A DNA stretch of 64,000 nt from Portulaca oleracea (Eukaryota > Streptophyta > Magnoliopsida > Caryophyllales > Portulacaceae). The stretch spans positions 3,311,332 to 3,375,331 of the forward strand of contig CM055870.1 in the NCBI GenBank assembly GCA_029582165.1. The letters run 5' to 3'. The translations under genes and the position numbers were made by a program. Positions 32,728-46,100 of the stretch are shown here, piece after piece. Every line of letters begins with the position of its first letter. Positions within the stretch are counted from its first letter, which is position 1. A model generated the notes under the pieces. That model was not told where the DNA came from. It saw only the letters and a program-made list of their open reading frames with translations, and did no database searches.

Positions 32728-35092
32728 TATCAATTGGATCAAAAGCATTTCAATTAGTGGTATCATAGACTAATTTTTAAAATAGAAAAAAGGACTAAAG
32801 AGTTTGTTTAGCACAAGGCTAAATCCGACAACTTATCAACTAAAACAATTATTTTTATATTGTTCAAAGTTAATAATAGTGTAAACAATTCACTTAAAAA
32901 GGGACACAAAAATCTACAAAAATAAGAATTAGGTAACAAAAAGAGAGAAATAACAAGCAGTATACGTACAATGCCTCAAGATCACAAATATCTAGCAACT
33001 GTGTTTAGAGTGACAAAGAAACAAGAGTTGGCTCCAAACATTAATAACACATCATTGGGTAATAAAACACATCACGTGGGATATTACCATCTTAAGAAAC
33101 TTCTTCTCATGCTTTCTCTTTTCCAGTTGCCAAAAGTTTGGAAGATTTTATCACGTGCTGCTTTCTTAGACCTTTGAAGTCACTTTGATAGTAACTAACT
33201 CCACACTTGAAACTGAGACCCAGCCGCCCATGTGCAAAGTTAAGTTGCTATGCCACTTTCTCTAGGGCTATCATCACAAAAATATGGCATAATTAATACC
33301 AAAGTTGAAGTATTTGAAATTGTTGGTTAAATTAATTGATGAAATTAAAGGTAAATTTTATGGTGAAATTTGGATGTGTCATTTTATTGAATAGGCTTGA
33401 ATAAAGTAGCTTGGTATTATATATTATGAATAAAAGGTAAGAAAAAATAGAGTATAAATATATAAATTTAATGTAATTATTAAAAATTATAGGAAGATTA
33501 GAGTTGAAAGAAATGATGAGGGATTGCAAGAGATAAATAGCTAGTTATGGCATAAGTTGGAAAATACTTGATAAATACAAGTGTATTTTTAAAAAGTTTA
33601 TATGTAAATCAAAGTAGTTACTTTCAATCATATATGTGAATGTAAACCTTAAACACTAAACATTTAATTACAATTTTTTTTTTCTTTTTTTTATGGAGAT
33701 CCCAAGTAATTAACTAATCGTAATGTTGGTGATAGGAAGGTCCAAAAGGGGACAGAGAGTGTTTTGGGAAGCAGAGTGGGAGGCATGCTCGATTGCTCGT
33801 ACCACTAGAACATGAGGGCGATCTCCTTGTTCACCCTTCTCATCTGCCCTGTCTATGACACAGTTTAGTTCTGTAACAAAGTCAATGTGGTTAGAGAGCA
33901 GTTATGGGTGAAAAATGATGAACTTGCTTCCCTGCACAACTTGGAGGGTTTGAAGAAAATTGTGGTACGAGCAGGCTCATACTATGCTTCCCATAACCCT
34001 CCCTATCCGCTCCCCCTCTCCCCTCCCCAAAGCATGATGACTAGCTACCAGGATCAATCTTCAAACAATCTTTTTTTTAAAAGTGTGAATTTTAACTAAC
34101 TATTTGGATATTCAATTAACTTTTACAACTGCAAATATTTCTTATATATATATATATTTGATGTAACGATCGATATTTGTCCCGAATTTTGATTGTACAA
34201 ATTTATGTTAGAAATGTTAAGCGGAGAAACACATATGATATATGTAAAAGATTAGAATATATGTTATTAAATGTCTAATTATGCATCCATAAACCTCCTT
34301 ATTAAAATATTTGGTAATATCTACTAAATATCTAAGGAATTGAACATGGTGACTTATCCCATCATATTCTATCAATAATTCAAACTTTAATACATATATG
34401 GCACTGTTCTTTTGTGCGTTGCGTTTGCGTTGCGTTGCGTTTGCGTTTCGATAAGTTACGTTTGAGTTGCGTTGGATTGCGTTGGGTTGCGGTAGGAAAT
34501 AATAAAAAGGTGAGTAGATGTGAACAATAGATTGTGATAAGTTGCGTTATCTTGCGTTTGCCATGCGTTAGGTTTTAGCATCTGTAGAACTATTTGAAAG
34601 TGAAATCAAAAATAAAATCATATCAAAAAAATAAATATAAACACAATACAATGATTTAGGGCAAGGAAAAGAAAATTCTGGTATTGATGAAGTTAAAGAT
34701 TACAATCAACCATCTTCTCTAAGATCCAACAAATAAAATAAAATATTACAAAAATCTCAAGTCTACAAATGATGTATAGCCGTATAGGTATATGTAGCAA
34801 AGACAAAACTCTAAACATGATGATAATAATTTGGGATATTGGTTGGCGACTTTTGATAGGCGTAAATCCAAGTTTCCAGTTTGGAAATTGATTTGATTGG
34901 TGTCATAGTTTTGCAAATGGTGAAATGAAAGCAATGGATAAAAAAGCAAAGAGACGTATCAAATGGTGATAGGTTGCCTTTTAACATCCCTCACTCTAAA
35001 TATAGGTATCCGCCAAACTTTCCACTAATCATTCATCTATTCTGTTTTCTCCCATTTGCTCTAATCCTCTTGAAATAGACATTGTCCACTTT

Positions 35093-35132
<40 letters not shown>

Positions 35133-36078
35133 AGCAATATATTATCATATTATCAACAAAAAAATAATTAATCACAAGACTAACAAATAATAATACAATG
35201 AAATCACCATATAAAGATGGAAAAAAATACATGAATGTGAGAAAGGGTGAGCATACGTGACAAAGGACTTACTATTTACACAAACGAATAGGTTCTTACG
35301 TTATTAGAAAATAAAAATACAAATATGAAATGAGTGAAACCAATTTAAATATTATGTCAAAAGTATACCATTGATCCTTAGTAATGGTAATGCAAACCAT
35401 GTACATGTACAATAATGAAGTTTTATTTGTAAATTTATATCTAGCTCATAACTTTTGTTAACAACAAAAATTTATCCTATCGAGATGATACAAATACAGT
35501 ATGATTAATTAATTAATACATTTCATGTATGATTTTTGATTTTTGTTGATAGCACAGCAATTCAAGATTATTTTCACACTATAAAACGCAAGGTTGTAGC
35601 TTTGATTAAAACTTGAATTGATGCAACAAGATATAAGTGAAACTGACATCATAATGCATCAAAGAAGATAGGAGTGAGAATGACTTATCCACGCAATATT
35701 TGGAGCAAAAATGGTAGTGAAAATAACTCCTCCGTGCAACATTTACAGCAAAAGTTAGGTCATTCAAGTACAAATCACAATCATTAGGTAATTGAAAGTG
35801 AAAGTACTCGTAACCCACCTTGCCTTATCCCCAAAATTATCCCCACTTGAGTTAACACACTAGTATTTAATACATTCTTTTTTTGAGGTCCACTTTACTT
35901 TAATACATTGGCCTTGTTTCTTTATTATATAAGATTAAGTTATCTGCGCTATTTACATTTGTTTACATTATTTATATCACTTTTTTTTTATCTCATTAAT
36001 CTTTATTTACCACATGCCTTTCTATAGACTATTAAAATAAAGAAAAAATGATGTGACCAAAGTGACATCTCTTTGTCG

Positions 36079-36330
36079 CAATATGTACCTTTTTTTTCGA
36101 TTATTAGTAGTCAAAAGGCTAAAAGTTCAAACATACAGCAATCCGCATACACAACAACATACATCCATCACCAAAAAGATTACTACCAAACTGCTAAAAA
36201 AACACTGCAAGGGCATAACAAGCACCACAACCAAATAAACTATTACATCGTAAAAAAGTAAGATTAATGAAATTAGCTGCTTTGATCATCAAGAAATCGC
36301 ACACCAATATCTTTGCCAATAATCTCCTTC
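36079..36330 (-). mobile_element. LINE/SINE-tail-like repeat, copy 1
   Basis: Similar over about 240 bp to 61642-61880. Both begin on the plus strand with a T run, then CGATTATT..TAG.CAAAAGG, and both contain GATCATC...AATCG and ATATCTTTGC near the far end. Read on the minus strand it ends in ATAATCG and an A run, as a retroposon tail would. No target duplication is evident for this copy. Confidence 0.4.
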
Positions 36331-36506
36331 CTTCGTTCAATTTCAGCTTCAATGAAATTAGCCTTCGTTCAATACATATCTTATGAAAAATTATAAGTAT
36401 TTTTCCACCTTCATCTACTTTAGGCACACTTTACGTTCTTATCGACAACCACACCTTACAAACTTACCAATTTATTGAAAAAAGGTTTGATTTCCTTTAA
36501 AAAAGG

Positions 36507-36508
<2 letters not shown>

Positions 36509-36574
<66 letters not shown>
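36509..36574. repeat. (TA)n microsatellite, 66 bp
   Basis: Uninterrupted alternating TA/AT. Potentially cruciform-forming. Lies in the gene-poor spacer. Confidence 0.95.
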
Positions 36575-36576
<2 letters not shown>

Positions 36577-38137
36577 TTTGAGTCTAATGGATCCATTATC
36601 TTAAGGAAAACTCAGTACGTCAACCAACTCATTAAGGAGAAGGGAAACCATGAGATTGGCACCAATGTTATATCTAAGATTTCTTGAAACATAAAGCATG
36701 ATGAATAGCAAAAATAAACAACAAAATAGAGTTGATGGTTATGAATCACAAAATTATAATAAAATTTTTCAAAAAAAAAAAATAGAAAGTCAATAAGCCA
36801 TTATAAAGGAGCAACCTTGAGATTGGCACAAATGTTGGATGGTTGGGACATTGTCATGTTTGGTTGGCAACAAAATCAGCTGGTCTTGGGCGAAATTTGG
36901 TAAGAAACCAAGTATGAAACCTTGATCTATGAGGGTTTATAAGGTTTGGAAGTGGGTGCCCATAGCTAATCAGAATTTTGAGGGTGGTATATCTATTAGT
37001 GACCAAGGTGGGATTGATGATTCTCAAGTTGTTGCACAAACAACCTCCTGAACTCATTGGCAGACAGTGTTTGCGATTCATACAACACCACCACTCATTC
37101 AATAGGCGTTTTTAGCTTGTCTTAATGTTTCTAGTAAGTTGTTATATAATGGTCCTCTTTTGAGAAGCATTCACTCTAATGATGAGGAGGATTTTGATAA
37201 GATGGCAGGCTCAGATAGCAATCGCACTATTAGTAATTTACTATTTCCCTGGGCCACGTGATTGGTGAGTTAGATTCATTTTACTCCTGGTTTGGAGGAC
37301 TCAGTTTGCGTTACTCCGTAAGTTAGTGAAAGATAAACGAGGGATTTAAACATAACGTGGAGATTTTAGTGACTTTAGCTTAGTTAGACAAACATCGTGC
37401 ATGATCGATTCTTCAAGGAGTTTAGGTCTCAAGAAAGAGAAGAAAAAACATTCACATAGTTGTAAGTCCGACATTAAAGATGAGTTAGGGATCAATAGAT
37501 TGCTTGGATAAGCTTGTCGAAATCTATCTAGAGAGATTGGGCAAAAAAGTACGCAGAGCGACAAAGGTAGCTAGATTGAGATTTGGGCGTCATTCGCTAT
37601 GATCAAGAGTTTGCACACAAAATCTTGTAAGTATAATAATTGGGAGAAAAGAAGACAAAAGTGAAAGACTAACCCGAACAATGATCTTATTTTGATGTGT
37701 CACGTGTATTTTTTTCGATCATATTGCTTTATTTTTAAGAGTTGTCTAATTTTTATCTTGATATTTTGCAACTTTGTTTTGACCTGGGTAGCCTTTTTAA
37801 GGGGTTTTACTATTGACAACAACAAAAAATGAACTGGAAAACTTGATTTTTTTTTTGGTTGCATTTTTGACAATTTTTAGGCATTTTTATTTTCGTTGCG
37901 TTTAATAATAGTCGCTGTGCGTCTTGTAAGAAGTCTTCAATCTTGACCCAAAAGCCCCGAGAGCAGTTCCCAAATCTCAAATCCCCACCCACTCTCACTC
38001 ACCTTCTCTCTCCTCCTCATCCGCCATTGACGCACTCAATCAGAGCTTCACTCACCCACTACTATCTCATCCTCATTATCTTCTCCACCTCAACTGCATC
38101 GTTTCAATGGCGATTTAGTTCAATTCGCTCTTTCTTT

Positions 38138-40373
38138 ATGGATCCGCCATCGATGAATGACACCACTGCATCCGCAATCAATACGACGCCGTTCAATCTC
38201 TCCGAGATCTGGTCTATTCCGATCAACGGAGATTTCGCGCAGATCAGGCCTTCCGCATTCGCCTCGAATAATCTCCCAATTCCGGAGCTCTCGAGGAAGA
38301 GGAGAGACAACAGTTGCTCGCTAAATGATTCTCCGAAGGTATCTGCATTCGCATTCGTTGAATTTCTTCGATGTTTTGGTGTTGTGCTAATGTTTCTGGT
38401 TGATTTTGATTTTATACTGCACTCCCTCCGTCATGATCTACAGTCAACTTTTGAAAATTTTGACTGAGTTTATACTGATTTGTATGAAAGCATAATTTCA
38501 TATAGAAGTGTATATGAATTGTTAATTACATTATATCAAAATTATAGAGCAGGGGAGACTATCAGAAGTCAAAATCAGTATGAGAGTTGAGACAAGTAGT
38601 CAAAATGAATAATTAGCAATTAGCAGCAATTGATTACACAATAAGCTACAATTAGGAGCAGTGACCTTGGAAATAATCAGTAATTATAGTAGGAAGATTA
38701 TTTTATGAGTTCATAAAGGCAAAGGACAATTGTATAAGTGGGTCATGCAAGTTTCAGCTTAACTTTAATGAGAAAGCCAAATAGTACTTGGTTTTGTGGA
38801 TTTGCTGAATACAGTAGGAGCACATAAAATTGTAGTAATGAGTGGAAAGGAATGTTGACACTTGAGAATATTGGTAATCGCACATTTGCCCCTCCTTTAA
38901 TCCTGATTTGGTTAGTTTAACTAGAGGCCTGTTCTTTTCAGCTTATTCATACTTATTCTCTGGTTAGATGAGTGTTGCAAAACTGATTGTAATATGTTTG
39001 AGTATAATGAAAGAGGTTTTAACCTGTTTTTATGATCTAGCAGAGTGATTCTGATGGTAAAAGGCTCAAAACATCAGGATCCAAGGACGATAACAACAAA
39101 TCGAAAGATGACAGTGAAGAAACTTCTGGGAAAGGAACAGAACAGAAGACGAAAACTCCAGCTGAGGCTCCTAAGGATTATATCCATGTACGAGCCAGAA
39201 GGGGTCAAGCAACTGACAGCCATAGCTTAGCAGAAAGGGTAATTTCACTTGATCAAGCATTTTTTTAGCAAAATTGAAGCTTTGTCTGGTCTTAACTTTG
39301 GATTCATCTGATCAAATGAATGAAATATACAAAATATTTGGTGGGTAGGCAAGAAGAGAAAAGATAAGCGAGCGGATGAGAATTCTACAGGAAATCGTCC
39401 CTGGCTGTAATAAGGTCAGACCCTTCATTTCCTTGCACTGTCTGGCTGTTTTCGTCTGGGATGTGAACTGTTAAATTGTTAATTTCCTTCAATTTTGACT
39501 CCATCGGTTAACGATATTAGTATGAAATGCAATTGATGTTTTGAGTTTTTGTTATCTGTTAAGGTTATTGGTAAGGCTTTGGTGCTCGACGAGATTATAA
39601 ATTATGTTCAATCATTGCAGCGCCAAGTTGAGGTGCGCGTCTCCGATATACCCCTTGTGTTTTGTTTTGTCTGCCGATATGTTAATCCTCATCTGATAGT
39701 TTGTCAAATGCATTGTACAGTTCCTCTCGATGAAACTAGAAGCAGTCAATTCAAGAATCACACCGGGTTTTGAAGGATTTCCTCCAAAAGATGTAAGCAT
39801 ACACCACAATCTTTTACCGATTATCTTGTCTAATGAAAGCGTGTCGTTCAATTAAGGAGCCCTTCTAAAACAAAGTTGATGTTCAAGCAGTTGCTCAAAA
39901 CTCCATTCTTGTCAACTAATTCTTTTATCAATCAACTACTGGCTGCTTTGTTCTTTAAAGGGGTAAATACCCATTACCCTACCCAACCCAAGTTGACCTG
40001 TTTTTACCCATATTTTGAACACTCAACTTTTCAACTTTACTCTAAAGAACAGAATATTAAGTCCCATATGCTCCTAAGACTATTCTAAAGACATCTTCCA
40101 ATGATTCAGTCTTTGTTTTACATCAGGCAAGGAATCCATTCCTGTCTAAGAAGATGCTTGATGATCGATACATTTGAGGCTTTGAGATTATTATTGGTTT
40201 TGATTGGTACACTCTTTCTTTGTTCCGGTTGTCAGTTCGGTCAACAAGCATTTGATACTTCAAGGATGTTATACGGCTCACAAACTTGTGAGCCGCCGAG
40301 GGAATATGGACGGGATTCATCACCCGAATGGCTGCATATGCAGCTCGGTGGCAGCTTCGAAAGACAAATGTGA
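38138..40373 (+). CDS. bHLH79: bHLH transcription factor, bHLH79-like, 6 exons
   Basis: Exons 38138-38338, 39044-39238, 39349-39414, 39564-39632, 39721-39792 and 40236-40373 join to 246 residues. The protein opens [10 protein letters not shown]...[10 protein letters not shown], as Arabidopsis bHLH79 (At5g62610) does as I recall. A nuclear, E-box/G-box-binding bHLH domain follows at about 118-178, preceded by [14 protein letters not shown]. The DNA-contact residues H127, E131 and R135 are present (HSLAERARRE), so E-box binding is expected. Helix 2 reads [20 protein letters not shown], and the C terminus has the conserved PEWLHMQ. The family (with BEE and CIB proteins) acts in hormone- and growth-linked transcription; this gene's targets are unknown. 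A longer frame starts at 37943, but the family start at 38138 is preferred. Intron 1 (705 bp) has a Stowaway-like end near 38417. Confidence 0.92.
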
Positions 40374-43120
40374 CCCAAACTACACCAAATACCTCAACAA
40401 CTGCCATATTTCTACACTGCATATGTGAAGAATCCAGGATATCATTTTACAGAAAGGAAACATATTACTATTATTAGCTACGAAAATGGCGCACGAAGTG
40501 GCCTGTATCTGTAACAAACATTTCATCAGTTGGCATCTTCACTCATTCCTTGATCACTTTGTAGTGTTATTATTGAAAGCTCCTGTTCAAGTGTTCAGGT
40601 ATGCCTTCAAATATTACATTACCACTCCATGGATTCTGGGCAGTTTGAGAATCAGGTTGTCTTATGTTGTATACTTGTATTGTGACCATATGGGCTGTCC
40701 AGGCCCACTTCTCCATGAGCCAGGCCCAGAAGTGTTCTCATTAATTATGTGTATTCTTCAAGGGTTTCAATGGACAATAAAAAGAAAAATAACTATTCAT
40801 ATGTTGACGTTTGAATTTTCTCTTGACAAGATCAAAGTCAACAGGTTTATCCTCTTCTTATTTGATGTCAATTATTAACTGTTGATAATTTTTCATATAA
40901 TATTTTTATCAAAAATCACTATATTGTATTTTCAAATAGTCTTTTTCCATTACAAACTTGATAATAATCCTTTTAAATAATAGAATATTAGTAATTAAAA
41001 ATTTTAAAATTTAACATAAATCTAGGCGACTGAAATAAAATGAGAAGGAATGATAGTTTCTTGGAGAAAATTTTTGGTTAACGTAGTTTGAGGCAGTTGT
41101 GCGCGCGTGTGGAGTAAATTATAGACCAGAAAAATCAAGGTAAAGACAGAGGACGAGTGGATGAGGACAAGGCACGTGTGGGAAACGGTTCAACTGTCTA
41201 CCAATAAGAGAGCAGCCCAAAAAGCCCAATTAAGAGTGTTGTGTTGTGTCTCCGTCATCATCCAGCATCTTATTGGGGGCCCATGCCGGCTTCTCGGAAA
41301 TACCTGCAAATTAATTAATTAATTTATTATCTATTATTTGGAATAATAAACATTAGTATTCTATGTTTGTAGTTGGTCTCTATTCGCCGCCCACTTTGAT
41401 GAGACTCCTTCTAACTCGCACGTCTGGTTCACCTCCATCGGAATAATCTTTTGCTGTGCACTGTCTATCCATGTTTGCTAATCCTATTTGACCCATCTCA
41501 TTCTTTTTTTCTTTTTACGTTGGGGACAAATACATTAACAAGAGTATAACTACAACGGGGCTGCATGTTTTGTTGTCCTCCTAACCAATTTGTGTGCTAA
41601 TTTGTTCAGCCATTTCTGGAGTTGGTTATGGTGCAACAAATCCATGTCATTATGTGTTATAAAAAATTCATATACCTTGAATTTGGACAAGGAATATTGG
41701 ACCGTAGTCGTGTATTATAGTTTAGATTTTGAGATTGTGATAAGACGAATTTTCAAATTATATCATTGCAAATCACATTATGAAATTAGTTGACCATAGT
41801 GCACTGCTATCGAACTGAGTGAAATTAAAGCTTGATAAATTGTACTCTAATAGACACCACATTTCATGAGTTGGATTTAAATATATCATAACATGACATA
41901 TTTGATTTCAGTAGTCCAAACATTTCAATTATTATATTGTGGTACACCAAACTATAAACAACTCTATTGAATTTGTTTAATCCAACTCGCTCGCAGTGCA
42001 TTGTAATACAATAGTTTCACAATTTGGTTTATTGTAAAATTCAGCTTACTATAATCCGAATGTCTGAAATGCGTTGCACTATGATCCAATTTTCCTTTGA
42101 ACACAATAACAAATTTATAATTTAATACTCCCTCCGTTCCATATTAATTGACACTTAAACTAACTTTTTTTGTTCCAAAATAATTGTCGGTCTTCATTTC
42201 CCAATACCTAATTTAATTATTTTAACTTTAATAATTATATAATTTTTTTACTTTTTCAATCAATAAAAACTACTGCTACTCACATTCTCTCACAACCTAC
42301 TCCTTGGTATCCGAAAAAACACCTTGGAAAATAGTGCTATTTAATTATGAAGGTAGTTTTTTTAGTTAAACCTTGGTATGTGAAATTTTTTGAAATGTGT
42401 TAATTAATATGAAACGGAGGGAGTACTAATTTTATTGCATCTGTATTCAAATTTCAACTTATGCTCAAAATTTGCCCCTTCCTCAATAATTAATGTATAT
42501 ACACATATGTCAAACATGGTTGTTTTATGCAATACTGCAATAGTTATTCCAAACATTTTCTTTTTTATATTGGGTACATATCCTTTACATGAAACCATAA
42601 GTAACATTCTTGGCCTCCTATTTTCGTCGTGAAAGATTCAAAGAGTTCTAGAAAAAAATCTTGAAATCTTGTAATGAAAAAAATAAGAAATAGTCCTTTT
42701 CATCAATCAGGATTTCGTTGGCTAGAAATAATGTTATGAAACGAAGTAATTGACAAAGCGCGTGAGACATCACACAGCAGTTTGACGGTGTGGACTGACG
42801 CGATTAGGAAAGTTGAAAATTAAAAAACTAATAAAAATAAAAAAAGGAAAAATGCAGGGAAATTGCGAGGGTCCATAATCGAATCAAAGAAAGGCCTTGG
42901 AAGTTTGAAGTTGTCCAACTCGACCCCAGCGATCGAACAACGAACCAAGATAAAGAAGAAGAAGATGATGGATGATGGTTTGCGTACTGTTTGATGATCA
43001 ATCGATTCGTGTTCTTCATCTCCATCATCCAAATTCCCCTTCTTTTCCGTCCGATTAACACTGGAGAGCAGGGTCAGATTGTTGTCCGATAATAATAATA
43101 GGGTTCCGATTCCCAGGGAT
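40374..43120. other. intergenic region between the bHLH and ALA3 genes
   Basis: It starts with the 3' region of the bHLH gene. It then holds AT-rich DNA, a TTAATTAATTAAT tract near 41310, a Stowaway MITE (42126-42425) and finally the ALA3 promoter/leader (about 42780-43120). No other gene seen; frames at 40486-40878 and 41590-41793 lack family resemblance. Confidence 0.55.
42126..42425. mobile_element. Stowaway-type MITE, copy B
   Basis: About 300 bp between TA dinucleotides, with ends CTCCCTCCGTTCCATATTAA and TTAATATGAAACGGAGGGAG. It is in the same orientation as copy A (19483-19784) and shares its interior (for example TTTTTACTTTTTCAAT and ACACCTTGGAAAATAGTG-like segments). Confidence 0.9.
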
Positions 43121-46100
43121 ATGAACGGATCCATGTCCAGATCCCCGTCTCGGACGGTTCGACTCGGCAGCATTCGTCCTCAAGCCCCTTCTTACCGTTC
43201 GATCTCCTGCAATGACCGCGAAGCTAATGCCCTTGTCAAATTCAAGGTCTCTTTTTCTCCCTTTCTTTATCTTCTTGATTTCAATGGTGTAGGACTTTGG
43301 AATTGTAGTTTGATATCCTTCTAAATGAAGTTGTTGGCAAAAGGATGCATGTTTGAGGGTTTATTTTATGTTCGGTTGCTTGTTTTAGTTGTTTGTAGTT
43401 CAATTTCGTTGGGATTAAGCAATGGGAAGTGACTTACTTAAGCTGCTGTTTGTCACTTGTTCAATTTCTTGCGATTGCCTAAGCTTCCCATTTTGTTATG
43501 CATGAACTGTTCTGAAGTTTGATGTATCAAATCTGATGATTTTGCATCTGTATTTACCTGGGAGCGCGTTCTTTATGAACTCCCAAAGATGAATGCCTTG
43601 TATTTGGTGATAACACAAACGATGGGTTGTGGTTGTAGAGAGAGATGCCTTGTGTACTGTAGTGGTTTCTGGATTGATGTTAGCGTTTGGAATCCACCAC
43701 AGGCCCTATTAACGCAATTATGAACAGGGTTTTGTTAGTACTTAGATTCAACAACTAAAAGAAAGATCGATTCTTTGGGATCCTAGGGCTTGCTATGGAC
43801 AAGAATTGTGCCTTTTTTGGTTGGAGGGGATAGTCAGGTACTCAGGTCATCCAAGATAGTACCTTTTCGACCCAAGGATGTTAAATTTTGGAGTTTTCTA
43901 GGGCACAATCTCAACTTCATGTTTGTAGTTGGGCCTATTTCAGGCTGTTCCCCCTTTTGTCTGTGGTGGAGGATCCATAAGGTTGTTGGAGGGGGATTTA
44001 CTCTTGTACAGAATTCAGGAAACATCAATATTGATGATGCTCTTAGCCTGTTGAATTGTACAAGATTGTCATGAAAAGCCAAGTTTCAATCTCTTAGAAG
44101 CATTTGTTTTTACTTGTGAAACATAAGCAAAAGGGAAATCTAGATTCCTGCTAATCAAATTTTAACCAAAAATTTACCCAAGAACTCAGCTTTACATTCT
44201 TAAGCAATCATCTGGCTTCTATTCCTTCTGTCCTGTGGTACTTTTGAAGCATTTAGGTTATCAATGCCCCATCCCTCCTCCTGCTCTGCCTCTCTCGGGA
44301 ACAAAAAAAAAGAGAGTGAAGATGGCAAGATGAGCTCCTAAGGATAAAAGAAATGCAAGTGCTTAATCAATCTCTAATAAGGGCCAGCTAAATTTCTAGT
44401 TAAGTGCTCAAATAAAACAAGGAGATATTGACAAGCTCCTCTAGGCTTCATCTTTAGACTGAGATATTATCTTACCTTTTTACCTATGTACCTTTTCTCA
44501 TACTGAAGTCCTTGGTGCATAGGCTATAATGATGATGGCCACCACTTGCTAGGAATGCCTCCAGGTCATTTGTTCCCAGAAAGAGGTGTTACTCTTTGTG
44601 CAAATTTAATCTTATCTTGGCTTTGGAACTCTTGTACCCTGAAAGGGGAACACAGGGGTATGATCAGACCATCAAGATTAAGCTGTCATCATCACAATTG
44701 AGACAATCACCCGGAAAAAAAAAAAAAAATAGAAAGCGGAAATTTGTTGAATGTATGAGATTGTCTTTATTACTATATAAAAGTTTCTGCAGAAACAACA
44801 CCTTTGATAGCTGAGTATGAAATGAGAATAGATAAGTCGTTTCCCAAGGACACAAAGATACCCTGTGTTAGATTTAGTAAAGGGAAATAGGAGATAGTGG
44901 AGGAAGTCTTCATTAGTGGTACTTAGATCCTGAAAGTTGAGAAGCTTGGATACTATGGTACTTAGAGTTATGTTTTACAGTGGGTGAGAGCATGTAAACG
45001 GCTGTGGTGTGGAAATATTAAAGGTGGGCCAGTCTAATGAATACTTTAATCTTGTATGAAAGAGGAAGAACTGAAGAACTCTATATTGTCGTGTGAGAAA
45101 TGGAGAACGTTCTTAACACTAAGATGTGACTCCTACTTTAGGTCTGATATATAGTGCAGACTTTGATTTGAATTACATGTGGCCCTTAAACGTCGTTCTG
45201 GTTTGTGATGTGATTTTAAATACTGGATGTTTGTGCTCCCAGAAGGGGATATTGTTCTGACAAGTTTGGGTTGATCATTTTAGGGAAATTCTGTATCAAC
45301 GACAAAGTACAATATTCTGTCATTTATACCTAAAGGATTGTTTGAACAGGTATATATTTTAACTTTATGAGTGCAAGCATATGAATGTGTTTCTCTTTTT
45401 CATAATTTATTTTGCTTGTAATTAACTGAGTTTCTGAAGTATTTTTTGGGTGCATTATTCAGTTCAGACGGGTGGCAAATCTGTACTTTCTTACTATATC
45501 CATTTTATCATTTACTCCTATGAGGTACGATCTCCAATTCCCACTAATTTCCCAACTCAACTGTTTTATCCTGAATTTTCTGCTTGACAATCATGCTCAG
45601 TGCTTATGCTGCAATTGTTTTGTTTGTGATTTACAATGTTGTTTTCTTTTTATGCAGTCCTGTGAGTCCATTGACAAATGTGGCCCCTCTCAGTGTTGTG
45701 CTTCTTATTTCTCTTGTGAAAGAGGCATTTGAGGATTGGGTAAGTTTTCTGCCGATCAGGATAAGTTAGTTTGTGGAACTTTAGCTTTAGCATGGACAAC
45801 CAATTATACCATGCACCCTTTCTATGGATTTTGTGTACCTTTGGATTAGTTACTGGTACCTAACCTTAAGTCTTCCCCCCCCCCCCCCCCCCTTTTGCTG
45901 CATGATTATGTTCAACAGAAGCGGTTTCAGAATGATTTATCAATAAACAATTCCCAAATTGACGTGCTACAAGGACAGAGATGGGAAAGTATTCCATGGA
46001 AAAAGTTGCAAGTGGGAGACATTGTTCGAGTAAGTACGCATCTTTTGCATGTCAGCTTGTAAGGATTTGGTTTTTGTCGATCATTTTCACATATAGATTC

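Larger units (their letters stand above)
31583..37942. other. AT-rich gene-poor spacer with relics
   Basis: No intact gene seen over 6.4 kb. Contents: an open minus-strand fragment (32536-32727); a segment of normal base composition at 33730-34070 without an assignable product; GCGTT-rich tandem sequence (34397-34575); an (AAT)n tract at 35094-35131; a LINE-tail-like repeat (36079-36330); a 66-bp (TA)n tract at 36509-36574; and a degenerate stretch of about 0.9 kb (36780-37660) with coding-like composition but stops in all frames. The last 200 bp is the leader region of the bHLH gene. Confidence 0.5.

Noticed and set aside
34036..34067. Minus-strand GATTGATCCTGG...TAGTCATCATGCTT resembling the 5' end of 18S rRNA
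   Set aside because: Only about 30 bases with gaps resemble it and nothing further matches; likely chance.
33811..34099. Possible small secreted peptide gene (MRAISLFTLL..., then a 70-codon frame)
   Set aside because: The two parts are in different frames with a stop between, no clear splice sites, and no family resemblance.
37943..38137. Upstream in-frame extension of the bHLH79 gene from an earlier ATG
   Set aside because: The added 65 residues are Leu/Ser/Pro-rich leader-like sequence and the family start MDPP lies at 38138.
38417..38600. Stowaway MITE in bHLH79 intron 1
   Set aside because: Only the left end CTCCCTCCGT is convincing; a matching right end was not found, so it is mentioned only as a remnant.
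43079..43120. Longer ALA3 N terminus starting at 43079
   Set aside because: The codon there is TTG, not ATG. The first in-frame ATG is at 43121 and fits ALA3.
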